NCBI GenBank assembly: GCA_036419695.1
Contig: CP143946.1
Coordinates: forward strand, 3,466,001 to 3,530,000
Length of the DNA: 64,000 nt
Source of the DNA: [Clostridium] symbiosum
GTDB lineage: Bacteria > Bacillota > Clostridia > Lachnospirales > Lachnospiraceae
Reading direction: 5' to 3'
This document shows, piece after piece, positions 32,308-41,047 of this stretch; within the stretch, counting starts at the first letter, position 1; each line of letters opens with the position of its first letter. The position numbers and the translations under genes were made by a program. The notes under the pieces were generated by a model that saw only the letters and a program-made list of their open reading frames with translations, had not been told where the DNA came from and did no database searches.

Positions 32308-33213
32308 TTATCTTCCTGTTTTTTTCTTTAAATCCACTACGGGATTTTTAAGCGGCTCCATGGCAAAGCCGTCCGGACCGTCAATCCGGCATTCCGCCAC
32401 ATCTCCGTCTTCTATCTGGACCGCCCTTGGGGTTCCCGTGGAAAGGACGTCTCCCGCCTTCCATCCCTGAAGATGGGAAACCAGTGAGACGAGGCGGGAC
32501 GGTTTGTGGGTCATGTTGTTTACCACATTTTCAGCGTGGACTCTGCCGTTATGTACGGTCTGCACCCTCAGTTTCAGCACGTCCGGCACCTCGTCGGGCG
32601 TCACGAGCTGGGGACCAAAGCTGAAAAAGGTGTCAAATCCTTTGGATATCGTGAGAAACCGGGGATTCTGGCGGATGATGGACTCCTCCGTCATATCGAG
32701 AACCGTTGTATAACCGGCAATATAATTTTCCCAGTCGCTCTCCTCGATAAATTTGCAGTCTTTTCCAAGAATGATGCCCAGCTCGGCTTCCGCCGTTGTC
32801 TTCTCCGCTTCCGGGAGCGCCGGAATCTCGATATTGTCATACGGCCCGATGATTGTGGAGGCCGGTTTGTAGAAGCTGCCCGGGAACCCCTTCGGCGCAT
32901 TCTCCCCCAAATCTCCGGCATGCTCCGCATAGTTTAACCCGATTCCGAATATGCGCTGGGGATTGCGGTACAGAGGGCCATATTCAACCTCTTTGGACGG
33001 AACCAGGCCCGGCATGCTCTCAAGTTTCTCCTTTCCTCCCCGGTTGTACCAGGCGGTCAGGAGAGGGATCTGCTGCTCCCGAATCAGATCGAACATTTTG
33101 CATTCCCACGCGGTCCCCTGAATGGCATTGAGCTCCATGATTGGATATACGCCCTGTTCCGTGACAATCCCGGCCATTTCCGCGCCGTCTTTTTTAATCG
33201 TTACAAGCCTCAT
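32308..33213 (-). CDS. Fumarylacetoacetate hydrolase (FAH) family protein
   Basis: The 301-residue protein has an N-terminal cap (MRLVTIKKDGAEMAGIVTEQ) and the FAH core: IFGIGLNYAEHAGDLGE with the catalytic His (about residue 98), AEAELGIILGKDC with metal-binding acids, and the MTHKPSRLVSLVSHLQGW and GDVLSTGTPRAV blocks. Such enzymes cleave C-C bonds in acylpyruvates, isomerise or decarboxylate 2-hydroxy-dienoates, or tautomerise oxaloacetate. ATCAGGAGGTAATGTT precedes the ATG. It heads a two-gene operon with the SDR. Confidence 0.9.
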   Translation of the reverse strand: MRLVTIKKDGAEMAGIVTEQGVYPIMELNAIQGTAWECKMFDLIREQQIPLLTAWYNRGGKEKLESMPGLVPSKEVEYGPLYRNPQRIFGIGLNYAEHAGDLGENAPKGFPGSFYKPASTIIGPYDNIEIPALPEAEKTTAEAELGIILGKDCKFIEESDWENYIAGYTTVLDMTEESIIRQNPRFLTISKGFDTFFSFGPQLVTPDEVPDVLKLRVQTVHNGRVHAENVVNNMTHKPSRLVSLVSHLQGWKAGDVLSTGTPRAVQIEDGDVAECRIDGPDGFAMEPLKNPVVDLKKKTGR

Positions 33214-33555
33214 AACATTACCTCCTGATATGAATTGATTTCCTTATGATGTGGTATTTTCTCTCTTTCCGTTCTCTGTTTTAACCATAACACCGGGAGC
33301 GCATCCCTGTCTAAGACTTGAATTTGTATAAATGTATAAGCATTCTCTTATAGCCGTTCTTTTATTGTCTTTCTTATAGTTTTTTCTGTCCATAGTCTTT
33401 TTTGAAACGTTTTTATACCCGTTTACTTATGCACCCATATAAATTTTTGTATTGGATTTGTCCGAGTTACTGTCGGTATAATAAAGGAAGAACAGGTGGC
33501 CTGCCGTATGGCGGGCATTGCAGAAATCGCTTATAAAGGAAAGGGGTATTTGATT
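33214..33555. other. Intergenic region between divergent FAH and aminotransferase genes
   Basis: This 342-bp region is T-rich on the plus strand. A GTG-started extension of the aminotransferase frame (from 33496) lies inside it but has no ribosome binding site. No dyad or repeat stood out. Confidence 0.5.
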
Positions 33556-34746
33556 ATGGATATGAATGAAATGATTGCAGAACGAATGAACCGGCTGGCT
33601 CCCTCGGGCATCCGTAAAATGAATGAAAAGGCGCTCGCCATGGAGCGGGCCGGCGAACCGGTAATCCATTTTGAGATTGGACGGCCCGACTTCGACACAC
33701 CGGAGTATATTAAAAAGGCCTGTATCGACAGCATCAATGCAGGTGACGTATTCTATACCTCCAACTTCGGCATCGCGGAACTGAGGGAGGCCATCGCGGA
33801 AAAGCTCCGCACCCAAAACGGGATTGACTGCAGCGCTTCGGAAATCCTTGTGAGCGTCGGTCTGACCGAGGCCGTCTACGACGTACTCTGCAGCATTTTG
33901 AATGAGGGGGATGAAATTCTTATTCCGGATCCCGTCTGGATCAACTATATGAATGTACCAAAGCTTCTGGGCGCCGTCCCCGTGTCTTATCACCTGCGGG
34001 AAGAAAATGACTATCAGATCGATCTGGACGAAATCCGGGGCGCAATCACGCCCAAAACAAAGGCCCTGGTCATCATCAGCCCCAACAATCCCACCGGCGG
34101 TGTCCTCTCCGAAAAGGTGTTAAAGGAGCTGGCCGAAATTGCGTCCTGCAACAATCTTCTCGTTCTGGCCGATGAAGTTTACGAACGCCTGATCTTTGAT
34201 GACGAAAAACATATAAGCATCGCGTCCCTGCCCGGTATGAAGGAGCGCACTATCACCCTCAACGGCTTTTCAAAGGCATATTCCATGACAGGCTGGAGGC
34301 TGGGTTATGCCGCCGCCCCGGAAAGCCTGATCGCCGTCCTCAATAAGATTCACCAGCACAATACCACCTGCGCCACTTCCTTTGTACAAAAGGCGGCCGT
34401 CGCCGCTCTACGCGGGGAGAAGGATGAGGTGAGCGGGATGGTCCGCGAGTATCAGAGACGCCGCGACTACGCCGTGGATGCCATTAATAAAATCGAGGGG
34501 ATCAGCTGCCGCCGCCCTAAGGGAGCTTTCTATATCTTTATCAACATAAAGAAACTTGGAAAATCCTCCGCCGAAATTGCCGAATATCTGTTAAATGAGG
34601 CCAAACTGGCATTTGTCCCCGGAGATGTCTTCGGACCGGAAGGGGAAGGATACCTCCGTATGTCCTTTGCAAACAGCTATGAAAATATCGTGGAGGGCTG
34701 CGGGCGGCTTGAAAAAGCCATAGAGAAGCTTACCGCGGGGAAATGA
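33556..34746 (+). CDS. Class I/II pyridoxal-phosphate aminotransferase
   Basis: The 396-residue protein has the fold type I features: HFEIGRPDFDTP at the N-terminus, VGLTEAVYDVLCSIL, IISPNNPTGGVLSEKVLKEL, DEVYERLIFD, the Schiff-base Lys in LNGFSKAYSMTGWRLGY, and the C-terminal Arg in GYLRMSFANSYENI. It moves an amino group between an amino acid and a 2-oxo acid; aspartate-aminotransferase-like enzymes of this branch have varied substrates. The ATG at 33556 has AAGGGG nine bases upstream. It is transcribed away from the SDR/FAH pair and could supply or remove the oxo acid those enzymes handle. Confidence 0.9.
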   Translation: MDMNEMIAERMNRLAPSGIRKMNEKALAMERAGEPVIHFEIGRPDFDTPEYIKKACIDSINAGDVFYTSNFGIAELREAIAEKLRTQNGIDCSASEILVSVGLTEAVYDVLCSILNEGDEILIPDPVWINYMNVPKLLGAVPVSYHLREENDYQIDLDEIRGAITPKTKALVIISPNNPTGGVLSEKVLKELAEIASCNNLLVLADEVYERLIFDDEKHISIASLPGMKERTITLNGFSKAYSMTGWRLGYAAAPESLIAVLNKIHQHNTTCATSFVQKAAVAALRGEKDEVSGMVREYQRRRDYAVDAINKIEGISCRRPKGAFYIFINIKKLGKSSAEIAEYLLNEAKLAFVPGDVFGPEGEGYLRMSFANSYENIVEGCGRLEKAIEKLTAGK

Positions 34747-34790
34747 TGTAACTACACCGTTCCGGCTGTCTGTTCTATTTTTGCCCCCAC

Positions 34791-34831
34791 AAAAAGGGTG
34801 TATTGTCATTCCCGACTTTACACCCCTTTTT
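34791..34831. terminator. Bidirectional terminator
   Basis: AAAAAGGGTGTA (from 34791) pairs with TACACCCCTTTTT (to 34831) around a 16-base loop. It separates the aminotransferase gene from the convergent surface-protein gene. Confidence 0.8.
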
Positions 34832-34919
34832 CTATCCGCCTGTTTTGTTATCGCTCCCGGCAAACCGGGCGGCCAATGCCCTGATTGTCCTTGTTGTGCT
34901 CACTCTTACCGGGTTTTTC

Positions 34920-36284
34920 TTACCAGGATTTCTCCAGTTTCAGGTTCCAGTCGATTGCAAACGGATTAAATGCGCTTGACTTCAACCCTTCGTAAATGGC
35001 GCGTCTGTCTTCCTTTGCCCCGGCCCAGGCTGCGTATCCCTCCAGATAACTGTTAACAAACTGATCCCAGGAGGAAAATCTTGTCTGGATCACCTTTGCA
35101 AGCTCCAGAGACTTATCGAGAGCCTCAGCTTCGGTATAATATTCCGCCCGGTAGTAAAAGCCTATGTTGGACATCGCCCGGCTGTAGTCCCAGGCCGATC
35201 CGGATGCATTGCCGCTTTCTATCAGGGCGGAAAGCGTCGAATCCGCTGTCGTACGGTCGGTGACGCCCCAGGAGGTTACCAGGCCTTCCCTCATCTTATC
35301 CCGGTCGTAGTCGTCTATCTCCCGGTACGATTCCTTGATTCCGCCGAGCTTGACGCGGCCGCCGAACATCCTGATATTTTCCCCGTTGCTCTTGGTCATA
35401 ATTGCATAAGTAGCATTGATCCACTGCACGGTCTGGTTATTATTATAGGGATTCGTCCTGTTGTTCGCAGTCTGCTGTTCCTCGGTTAGTGCGTAGTCAC
35501 TCTTCACCGGAGCCGCCTCCGTCTGCGTCAGGGCGCCGTCGCTTCCCAGGCTGTATCTGGCGCCGTCTATGGTTATATGATCCAGTTTTCCTGCGGTTAA
35601 AAGCGCGCCGTCGGATGTAAATTTGTATTCTTTCCCATCGATCTGCTTTACCGTGTTATAGACCATATACCCATTTTCATCAAAATAAAACGTCATGCCG
35701 TTATCCTGATGCCAGGCGTTACGGAGTTTCTGCCCGTTTTCTACATAGGTCCATTTCTTATCCTCTTTCTTCCACGCCGGATTCAGTTTCCGCATCGTAT
35801 CATGATCATAATTGCCGTCTTCCCCGTGGGCAATACCATGCTCATCAAACACATATTTCTTCCCATTGTAACTGCGCTTTTTCTCATTTCCTCCATTTAA
35901 GCTGGTCAGGATCTCGCCCGTCTTGGAGTCCCCAAAATAGACATTACCGTCGACGATAATGCGGCTCTTGATGAGCTGTCCGAACTTGTTAAAATAGCGG
36001 AGTTTTCCATCCACGGTCTGAAAACCGGTAACTGCAATGCCGTTGCCGTCAAAATAATACCAGGTGCGCGTCTTTTCGTAGTACAGCCAGTGATTCACGT
36101 ATACCTGTCCGTCACTGCCCGTAAACATGCGGCCCTGTTCCGTATCCGTAAACGTACCTCCGGTCAATTGGCTGTTTGACTCATCCCCCGGCTGCGTACA
36201 GTAATACGCGGCGAGGGCCGCCTGGTTTAATGACAGCGACAAAATCCCCGTAGACAATAACAGTTTCCATTTTCTGTACTTCAT
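34920..36284 (-). CDS. Secreted choline-binding-repeat protein with C-terminal DUF1266
   Basis: The 454-residue protein has a signal peptide (LLLSTGILSLSLNQAALA), then aromatic-Gly repeats of the cell-wall/choline-binding type (HWLYYEKTRTWYYFDGNGIA, KLRYFNKFGQLIK, KKYVFDEHGIA, MTFYFDENGYMVYN, KEYKFTSDGALLT) over about residues 60-250. From about residue 330 it has a DUF1266 domain (SWGVTDRTTADSTLSALIES, AWDYSRAMSNIGFYYRAEYY). The repeats should hold it on the cell wall; the DUF1266 role is unknown. GAGGGGGAGTTGTA precedes the ATG. It is monocistronic. Confidence 0.88.
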   Translation of the reverse strand: MKYRKWKLLLSTGILSLSLNQAALAAYYCTQPGDESNSQLTGGTFTDTEQGRMFTGSDGQVYVNHWLYYEKTRTWYYFDGNGIAVTGFQTVDGKLRYFNKFGQLIKSRIIVDGNVYFGDSKTGEILTSLNGGNEKKRSYNGKKYVFDEHGIAHGEDGNYDHDTMRKLNPAWKKEDKKWTYVENGQKLRNAWHQDNGMTFYFDENGYMVYNTVKQIDGKEYKFTSDGALLTAGKLDHITIDGARYSLGSDGALTQTEAAPVKSDYALTEEQQTANNRTNPYNNNQTVQWINATYAIMTKSNGENIRMFGGRVKLGGIKESYREIDDYDRDKMREGLVTSWGVTDRTTADSTLSALIESGNASGSAWDYSRAMSNIGFYYRAEYYTEAEALDKSLELAKVIQTRFSSWDQFVNSYLEGYAAWAGAKEDRRAIYEGLKSSAFNPFAIDWNLKLEKSW

Positions 36285-36466
36285 TACAACTCCCCCTCAA
36301 CCTTTCATTCATGAATTTGGCTCTGCTCTGCCGGCAGAACGGTGATCTCATTTTCCTATACCCTAATTCTACCACTTTCCTGAATAATCGTGTAAAACGG
36401 AACAGTAATCTACGGTTCAAAACAGTAATTTGCCAACAACGGTTTAAATCTTTCACCAAAAGCGGA

Positions 36467-36871
36467 CTAATTATTATCCAGGCAGTAAAACGTAAACTCC
36501 CCTTCCGCCAGAACCACATCGCGCCCGGGTTCCATGACACTGGAACGGCAGACGCAGATCTTTCTCCCCCGGTTCATTACAACTGCTTTCGCAATCAATT
36601 TTTCAGCCTGGTTTGTTCCCTTAAGGAACTGGAACGAGCTGTTCACCGTGACATGGCGGCGGCCGTCGTTTCTCGTCAACAGGCCGGCGGCTGTCTCGGC
36701 CATAATAAACATGAGTCCGCCGTGGACGCTCTCCATCGCATTCAGGGAAACCGGCGTAATGGCCGCGGTGACCTGGGCCTCCTGCCCGGTCAGCATGGTG
36801 GCGGTGATGTTGTTGTGAATCATAAAATGATTGGTCTCATTGGTCTTTCTTAACTGTTCTGCGTAATCCAT
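36467..36871 (-). CDS. Hotdog-fold thioesterase (PaaI-like)
   Basis: The 134-residue protein has the PaaI/YbgC-like hotdog pattern, with AMESVHGGLMFIMAETAAGL (about residues 46-65) as the acyl-CoA thioesterase helix and HVTVNSSFQFLKGTNQAEKL as the following strands. It should hydrolyse an acyl-CoA or acyl-ACP thioester in the cytoplasm. AAAGGAG precedes the ATG at 36871 by eight bases; a GTG three codons further overlaps that site. It lies 105 bp downstream of the LuxC/LuxE/ligase operon on the same strand and may belong to it. Confidence 0.85.
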   Translation of the reverse strand: MDYAEQLRKTNETNHFMIHNNITATMLTGQEAQVTAAITPVSLNAMESVHGGLMFIMAETAAGLLTRNDGRRHVTVNSSFQFLKGTNQAEKLIAKAVVMNRGRKICVCRSSVMEPGRDVVLAEGEFTFYCLDNN

Positions 36872-36976
36872 TCTTATCACTCCTTTTCCGGTACATCGTT
36901 TCAGGACCCAGCCCCGGAATACAACTGTGGAGGCCGAATCCCGTACTGCCTGTTTATACTGTCTATCATACCTGAT

Positions 36977-38449
36977 TTAAAGGAATTCTTCCAGCTTTTT
37001 ATACTGTACCTTCCCTGCCTCGTTCTTGGGTATTTCCTCCACCATAACCACACGGAATAATCTGCCGGGCAGTTTTGTTTTACCCTCCAGAAAAAGAATG
37101 ATTTCTTCTTTCTCTGGTTTTTCTTCCCCGGCCGGAGCCATAAAAATGTTCATGCCCTCATCATTCCCGGTACAGGCAAATCCGCAGTCTCCGAAGTTCT
37201 GTTTTAAAAGACGTTCCGTGCCGTCCAGGCTGATCCGGTTGCCGAACAGTTTTAAAAACCGCTTTTTTCTCCCCTCAATATAGTAAAATCCCTCTTCATC
37301 GCGCTTCGCCATATCGCCGGTAAACAGAATTCCGCCGCAGTCATCTCCTTCCGAGAGGTCTTTTCTGTCCTTTGCATATCCCATCATGACATTTTTCCCC
37401 TCGTAAACCAGCTCTCCCGTCACTCCGGCCTCTTCTATCTCCCTTCCACCGGCCCCGAGCAGCCTGAATTTACCGCCCGGAATGGCGATTCCCATACTGC
37501 CGCAGCGGCTAAGCGCATCCTGCCAGGGAAGGTAACCCATTCTTGCCGTGGCTTCCGTCTGGCCGTACATTACGATAAATTTTTTTCCGTTTTCCGCCGC
37601 ATACTCTGCAAATTCGCGGTGGAGTTCATACGGCAGTTTTCCTCCCGCCTGCGTCATTGTCTTCAGATAGGGATGGGGACTGTCCGTAAAATGGAGTTTT
37701 TTCAGTATCTCATAAGTATAAGGAACCCCGGAAAGCGAGGTGGCCTTTTCCCGGTCGGCAAACTCCCAGAATTCCCTGTCAAACAGCGTTTTATCCGTCA
37801 AAAGCACCGTTGCGCCCGCCAATGCATGGCTGTTGATTACGGACAGGCCATAGGTATAATTCATCGGGAGCGTGGTAATGGGACGCTCCGACCGGCTCAG
37901 TTCCAGATAACTGGCGATGGACGCCGCATTGGAACTCAGATTCTTATAGCTCAGCCTGACAAGTTTCGGACTCCCCGTGCTGCCTGACGTGGTCAGAAGC
38001 AGGGCCAGTTCCTCATGCAGAGGCTCCCCGGCCTGCCGCTCCCTGTTGACCGGCAGGCTCAGGCAGACATACCCTCTCTCCCTCCACACCGGCTGTGCCT
38101 CTTTAAAAAAGTCTTTATTATTGTTAAGAACCTTATCTGATAGCGCAAAATACTCCGGCCTGTACTCTTTTAGCAGCCCCTCAAGCAGCTCCCTCTGGGA
38201 TTCATCATCCATGATACGGCCGTTTAAAAGTAAAGGGACGATGCTGTTTCTCAGAGCGGCGAAATAAGAAAATACGGAGCCAATGCTGTTTTCGCATAAG
38301 ATAAAGAGGAGGCTCCTGCGTTTCATCCTGCCTGCCGTCCTGCGGCAAAAATCATCTAAATCGCCGTACGATGCCCGTCCTCCCTCATCGTCCATCAGCA
38401 TCGGCCTGTCTTTTAATTCCTGTCTTTCTTCATAAAATGTGCCTAACAT
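36977..38449 (-). CDS. AMP-dependent acyl ligase of the lux-like cluster
   Basis: The 490-residue protein is an ANL-family enzyme: P-loop motif TTSGSTGSPK (residues 153-162), VMYGQTEATARMGYLPW, LFTGDMAKRDEEGFYYIEGR, and the C-terminal catalytic Lys in PKNEAGKVQYKKLEEF. It should activate a carboxylic acid as an acyl-adenylate and pass it to CoA or to the carrier protein encoded upstream. AGGATGGTATAGT precedes the ATG. It follows luxC by 29 bases and is the last gene of the tight operon. The acid it uses is unknown. Confidence 0.85.
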   Translation of the reverse strand: MLGTFYEERQELKDRPMLMDDEGGRASYGDLDDFCRRTAGRMKRRSLLFILCENSIGSVFSYFAALRNSIVPLLLNGRIMDDESQRELLEGLLKEYRPEYFALSDKVLNNNKDFFKEAQPVWRERGYVCLSLPVNRERQAGEPLHEELALLLTTSGSTGSPKLVRLSYKNLSSNAASIASYLELSRSERPITTLPMNYTYGLSVINSHALAGATVLLTDKTLFDREFWEFADREKATSLSGVPYTYEILKKLHFTDSPHPYLKTMTQAGGKLPYELHREFAEYAAENGKKFIVMYGQTEATARMGYLPWQDALSRCGSMGIAIPGGKFRLLGAGGREIEEAGVTGELVYEGKNVMMGYAKDRKDLSEGDDCGGILFTGDMAKRDEEGFYYIEGRKKRFLKLFGNRISLDGTERLLKQNFGDCGFACTGNDEGMNIFMAPAGEEKPEKEEIILFLEGKTKLPGRLFRVVMVEEIPKNEAGKVQYKKLEEFL

Positions 38450-38478
38450 ACTATACCATCCTGTCCTTCCCTGCCCGG

Positions 38479-39675
38479 CTATGTGATTTCCCTGGACAGC
38501 CTCTCTATCAGGTTCATTCCGTCCCAGATCAAATCCATGGCCAGCGCCTGTCCTGCCGGAACCACGCGGTCGATTCCCCGAAGCCGCTTATCCCGGATAA
38601 AACGTTGCAGTCTCTCTTTCTGATATCCGTAAAAAGTCATGGTCTGGATCTTTTCCGTCATTGCAGGAATCAGTTCCTCCAGCGTTTCAATCCTATATTC
38701 ATAGAAGAGGCCAAATTTCCCCTTCAGCCCTGATGCTTCTTCCGTGATGCTTTTCACCGGCACCACCCAGATGAGATTTCCATACCGGGACATCTCCCCC
38801 AGATTGTTGTGCGCCATGGCCGCCGTGCATAAGGCGCCAAACTTCCCGGCCACTTTATGTGCCGTAAGCTCGTAATCAGCCGCCGCCTTTTCCACCGCCG
38901 GCCACCAGCGTTTCCTCACCTGCTCCGCCCTGCCGTTTTTCTGTGTCCCGTCTTCCCAGAAGACCAGGGATGGGCTGGAACAGGCGTTCTGATCCATGTT
39001 ATAGGTGTCCATGCAGAATCTGTGGGCCAGGTTTTCAAGTTCTCCCTCTCCCAGTTTCGAAATCTCGATGGTATTCAGAAGAAGAATGGAGGTACGGTCG
39101 GGAAACGCGATTTCACCGGCTCCGGCCTTCAGAGGAAACTTCCGTATCTCTTCCACGGTTCTGTCCCCGCCCCAGATGATTCTCATATCACACCGGGAAG
39201 AAAAATATGACGTCTGCTCCCCGTCCCGGCTGTCGTAAGATACAAAGCGGACCATATTGCCGACCGTCCCCCTCCCTGCGGACGATGCCAGTGCATCCTC
39301 TATCAGCGCCTTCAGCTTCAGCCCGTTTCCGGAGAGCCTTGAAGATATACGGATTATATTGGAATTGCCCGCCAGCAGCCCGATTGCCATGGACCAGGCA
39401 AACATCGTCTGGATGTTGGACGGTGTGATATGAAAGACCAGGCCTCTGCCCAGGCGGACTCCATTTCCTGAGTACGTTTCCTTTAAGCGTTCCAGATTGG
39501 CTCTGCGGCACCAGAAGCCGAAGGCCCGGATTTCCTCATCCTTTCCCAGTTCCCGGTCGTCCCGGATACGGCGTGACAGCCCGGCCAGGAAATCCAGGAT
39601 CTGATTGGAAAATGGAATTTCCACCTGTTCTCCGGCTTTCCCACTGATGATCCCTTCCTCCCTCTCATCCTTCAT
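38479..39675 (-). CDS. luxC: LuxC-like acyl-CoA/acyl-protein reductase
   Basis: The 398-residue protein matches the LuxC family: an aldehyde-dehydrogenase-like fold with FHITPSNIQTMFAWSMAIGL (about 81-100), GNSNIIRISSRLS, and the catalytic Cys in MDQNACSSPSLVFW (Cys232). In luminous bacteria LuxC takes the acyl group from LuxE and reduces it with NADPH to a fatty aldehyde. It is shorter than Vibrio LuxC (about 480 residues). Its start overlaps the end of luxE by 11 bases. No luciferase genes are in the window, so the aldehyde must have another fate. Confidence 0.85.
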   Translation of the reverse strand: MKDEREEGIISGKAGEQVEIPFSNQILDFLAGLSRRIRDDRELGKDEEIRAFGFWCRRANLERLKETYSGNGVRLGRGLVFHITPSNIQTMFAWSMAIGLLAGNSNIIRISSRLSGNGLKLKALIEDALASSAGRGTVGNMVRFVSYDSRDGEQTSYFSSRCDMRIIWGGDRTVEEIRKFPLKAGAGEIAFPDRTSILLLNTIEISKLGEGELENLAHRFCMDTYNMDQNACSSPSLVFWEDGTQKNGRAEQVRKRWWPAVEKAAADYELTAHKVAGKFGALCTAAMAHNNLGEMSRYGNLIWVVPVKSITEEASGLKGKFGLFYEYRIETLEELIPAMTEKIQTMTFYGYQKERLQRFIRDKRLRGIDRVVPAGQALAMDLIWDGMNLIERLSREIT

Positions 39676-40747
39676 ATGTATCGCTGCACCCCCTGATTTC
39701 CGACTCGGCTATCCGGCCGGTCACCTTAAAATATTTTCCTTTCCTGCCGCAGGGACAATCGTCAATCCCCAGGATGATTCCCTCATCCTCCGTCAGAAGA
39801 GAATGGCCCGGATACGACTGGGCTGCCGCGGAAATCACCTGAAGAATTCCCTTCTCACCAATCTCACAGGGTGAGAAATCATAACTTCTGCGGGTAATAA
39901 CCTCCGAGTAACTGCTGGCATGAAGATGGCCGCACCTGCACTCCATATAAATACTCCCCGTCTGTTCCGCCATCCCATAGTAATCGTGTACCTGCCGGAT
40001 ACCGGTCTGCCGCCTCAGCGTTTCCCGAAATTCCTGCTCCGTCACCGCTTTGTCCTTCATCTTCTTCCAGCCGCCTCCATGGATCAGGCAGCCGTTATTA
40101 AGGTCGAGGCGGATCCCCCTTTCCCTCAGGGCCAGACAGAAGCAGGTCCATACAAGATAGGTAAATCCGAATAGAAGAATTCTTTCGCCCCTGTTTTGCT
40201 CTAAAAACGCTTCAATGGTCTCCAGATTCAGGCTCATATCACTGTTCAGGGCATACTTTCTCCCGAGCCCGAAAACGGAAAAGCCCGCAATTCCAGCTCC
40301 TCTGGCCGAGTACAGATTCCTGTCCTTCAGTACGTCGGGTGAATCAATGATCAGCATCGGCATCCGCCTGCTGCCCACAAAGTCTCCCACAACAGCCGAA
40401 AGAGTTCTCTGTTGATCCGACGCGGTCATGCGATCCAACGAAATCACGGAAGGCCGCTGTCCTGTAGTTCCTGAGGACCGGAGCGTACTGAAAACCTCAC
40501 TGTCGGAGATACTTCTGAGCCCGCTTTCCTTGAATACAGAGACAGGTATCATTGGAAGATCTTCCAGTTTTTTAATCTCCCCGGCCTTTTCCCTGCCATA
40601 TCCCAGTACGTTCAGAATCCCTGCATACTCCCGGCACTTTTCCCTGTGCCGCTCCGTCAGAAGGCTCAAATAAGGCAGAAGCCTACGCTCTTTTTCGGCC
40701 TGTGCCACCCCGAACGGCGGCATGTCGAGCACTGCCTGATAATTCAT
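39665..40747 (-). CDS. luxE: LuxE-like acyl-protein synthetase
   Basis: The 360-residue protein is a LuxE/PaaK-like adenylating enzyme with the P-loop RSSGTTGQRPSVISLD (residues 90-105), FGLGRKYALNSDMSLNLETI, LIHGGGWKKMKDKAVTEQEF, DYYGMAEQTGSIYMEC, and a Cys-rich C-terminus (DDCPCGRKG, then a Cys six residues from the end). In the lux system LuxE activates a fatty acid, holds it on a C-terminal Cys and hands it to LuxC. Its start overlaps the ACP stop (ATGA), so synthesis is coupled to the carrier protein. Confidence 0.87.
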   Translation of the reverse strand: MNYQAVLDMPPFGVAQAEKERRLLPYLSLLTERHREKCREYAGILNVLGYGREKAGEIKKLEDLPMIPVSVFKESGLRSISDSEVFSTLRSSGTTGQRPSVISLDRMTASDQQRTLSAVVGDFVGSRRMPMLIIDSPDVLKDRNLYSARGAGIAGFSVFGLGRKYALNSDMSLNLETIEAFLEQNRGERILLFGFTYLVWTCFCLALRERGIRLDLNNGCLIHGGGWKKMKDKAVTEQEFRETLRRQTGIRQVHDYYGMAEQTGSIYMECRCGHLHASSYSEVITRRSYDFSPCEIGEKGILQVISAAAQSYPGHSLLTEDEGIILGIDDCPCGRKGKYFKVTGRIAESEIRGCSDTYEG

Positions 40748-40998
40748 GCTTTTTCGGCCCCCTCAAAAACAACGCCGTATCCTGCCAGTACCTCCATACC
40801 TTTTTCGTAAGATGTCAAATCCAGCATATCCGACGTCTCCAGTCTGATTTCAAACGCCTCTTCCAGCTCGGCCACAAGATCCATATGGCCGATGGAATCC
40901 CAGAGATCAAAGCCTCTGTATTTAAGTCCCTTTAACTCCTCCTCCTTTTTCCTGAAAACATCCATAAAAATTTTGTTGTATCTCTCAAGATTGGTCAT
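40744..40998 (-). CDS. Dedicated acyl carrier protein
   Basis: An 84-residue acidic helical protein with the phosphopantetheine attachment Ser in LWDSIGHMDLVAELEEAFEI, the D-S-x-G-x-x motif of acyl carrier proteins. It is not the housekeeping AcpP, because it sits inside the lux-like operon and is diverged around the site. AAAAGGAGATCGCA precedes the ATG at 40998. It should carry the acyl group between the ligase or LuxE and LuxC or the MaoC enzyme. A 4-base overlap joins it to luxE. Confidence 0.88.
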   Translation of the reverse strand: MTNLERYNKIFMDVFRKKEEELKGLKYRGFDLWDSIGHMDLVAELEEAFEIRLETSDMLDLTSYEKGMEVLAGYGVVFEGAEKA

Positions 40999-41047
40999 TG
41001 CGATCTCCTTTTCCATTTCTTATTTTTAGTTGGCATCCGTTGCGTAC

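Noticed and set aside
33496..33555. GTG-started 20-residue extension of the aminotransferase
   Set aside because: No ribosome binding site, and family members begin near the ATG at 33556.
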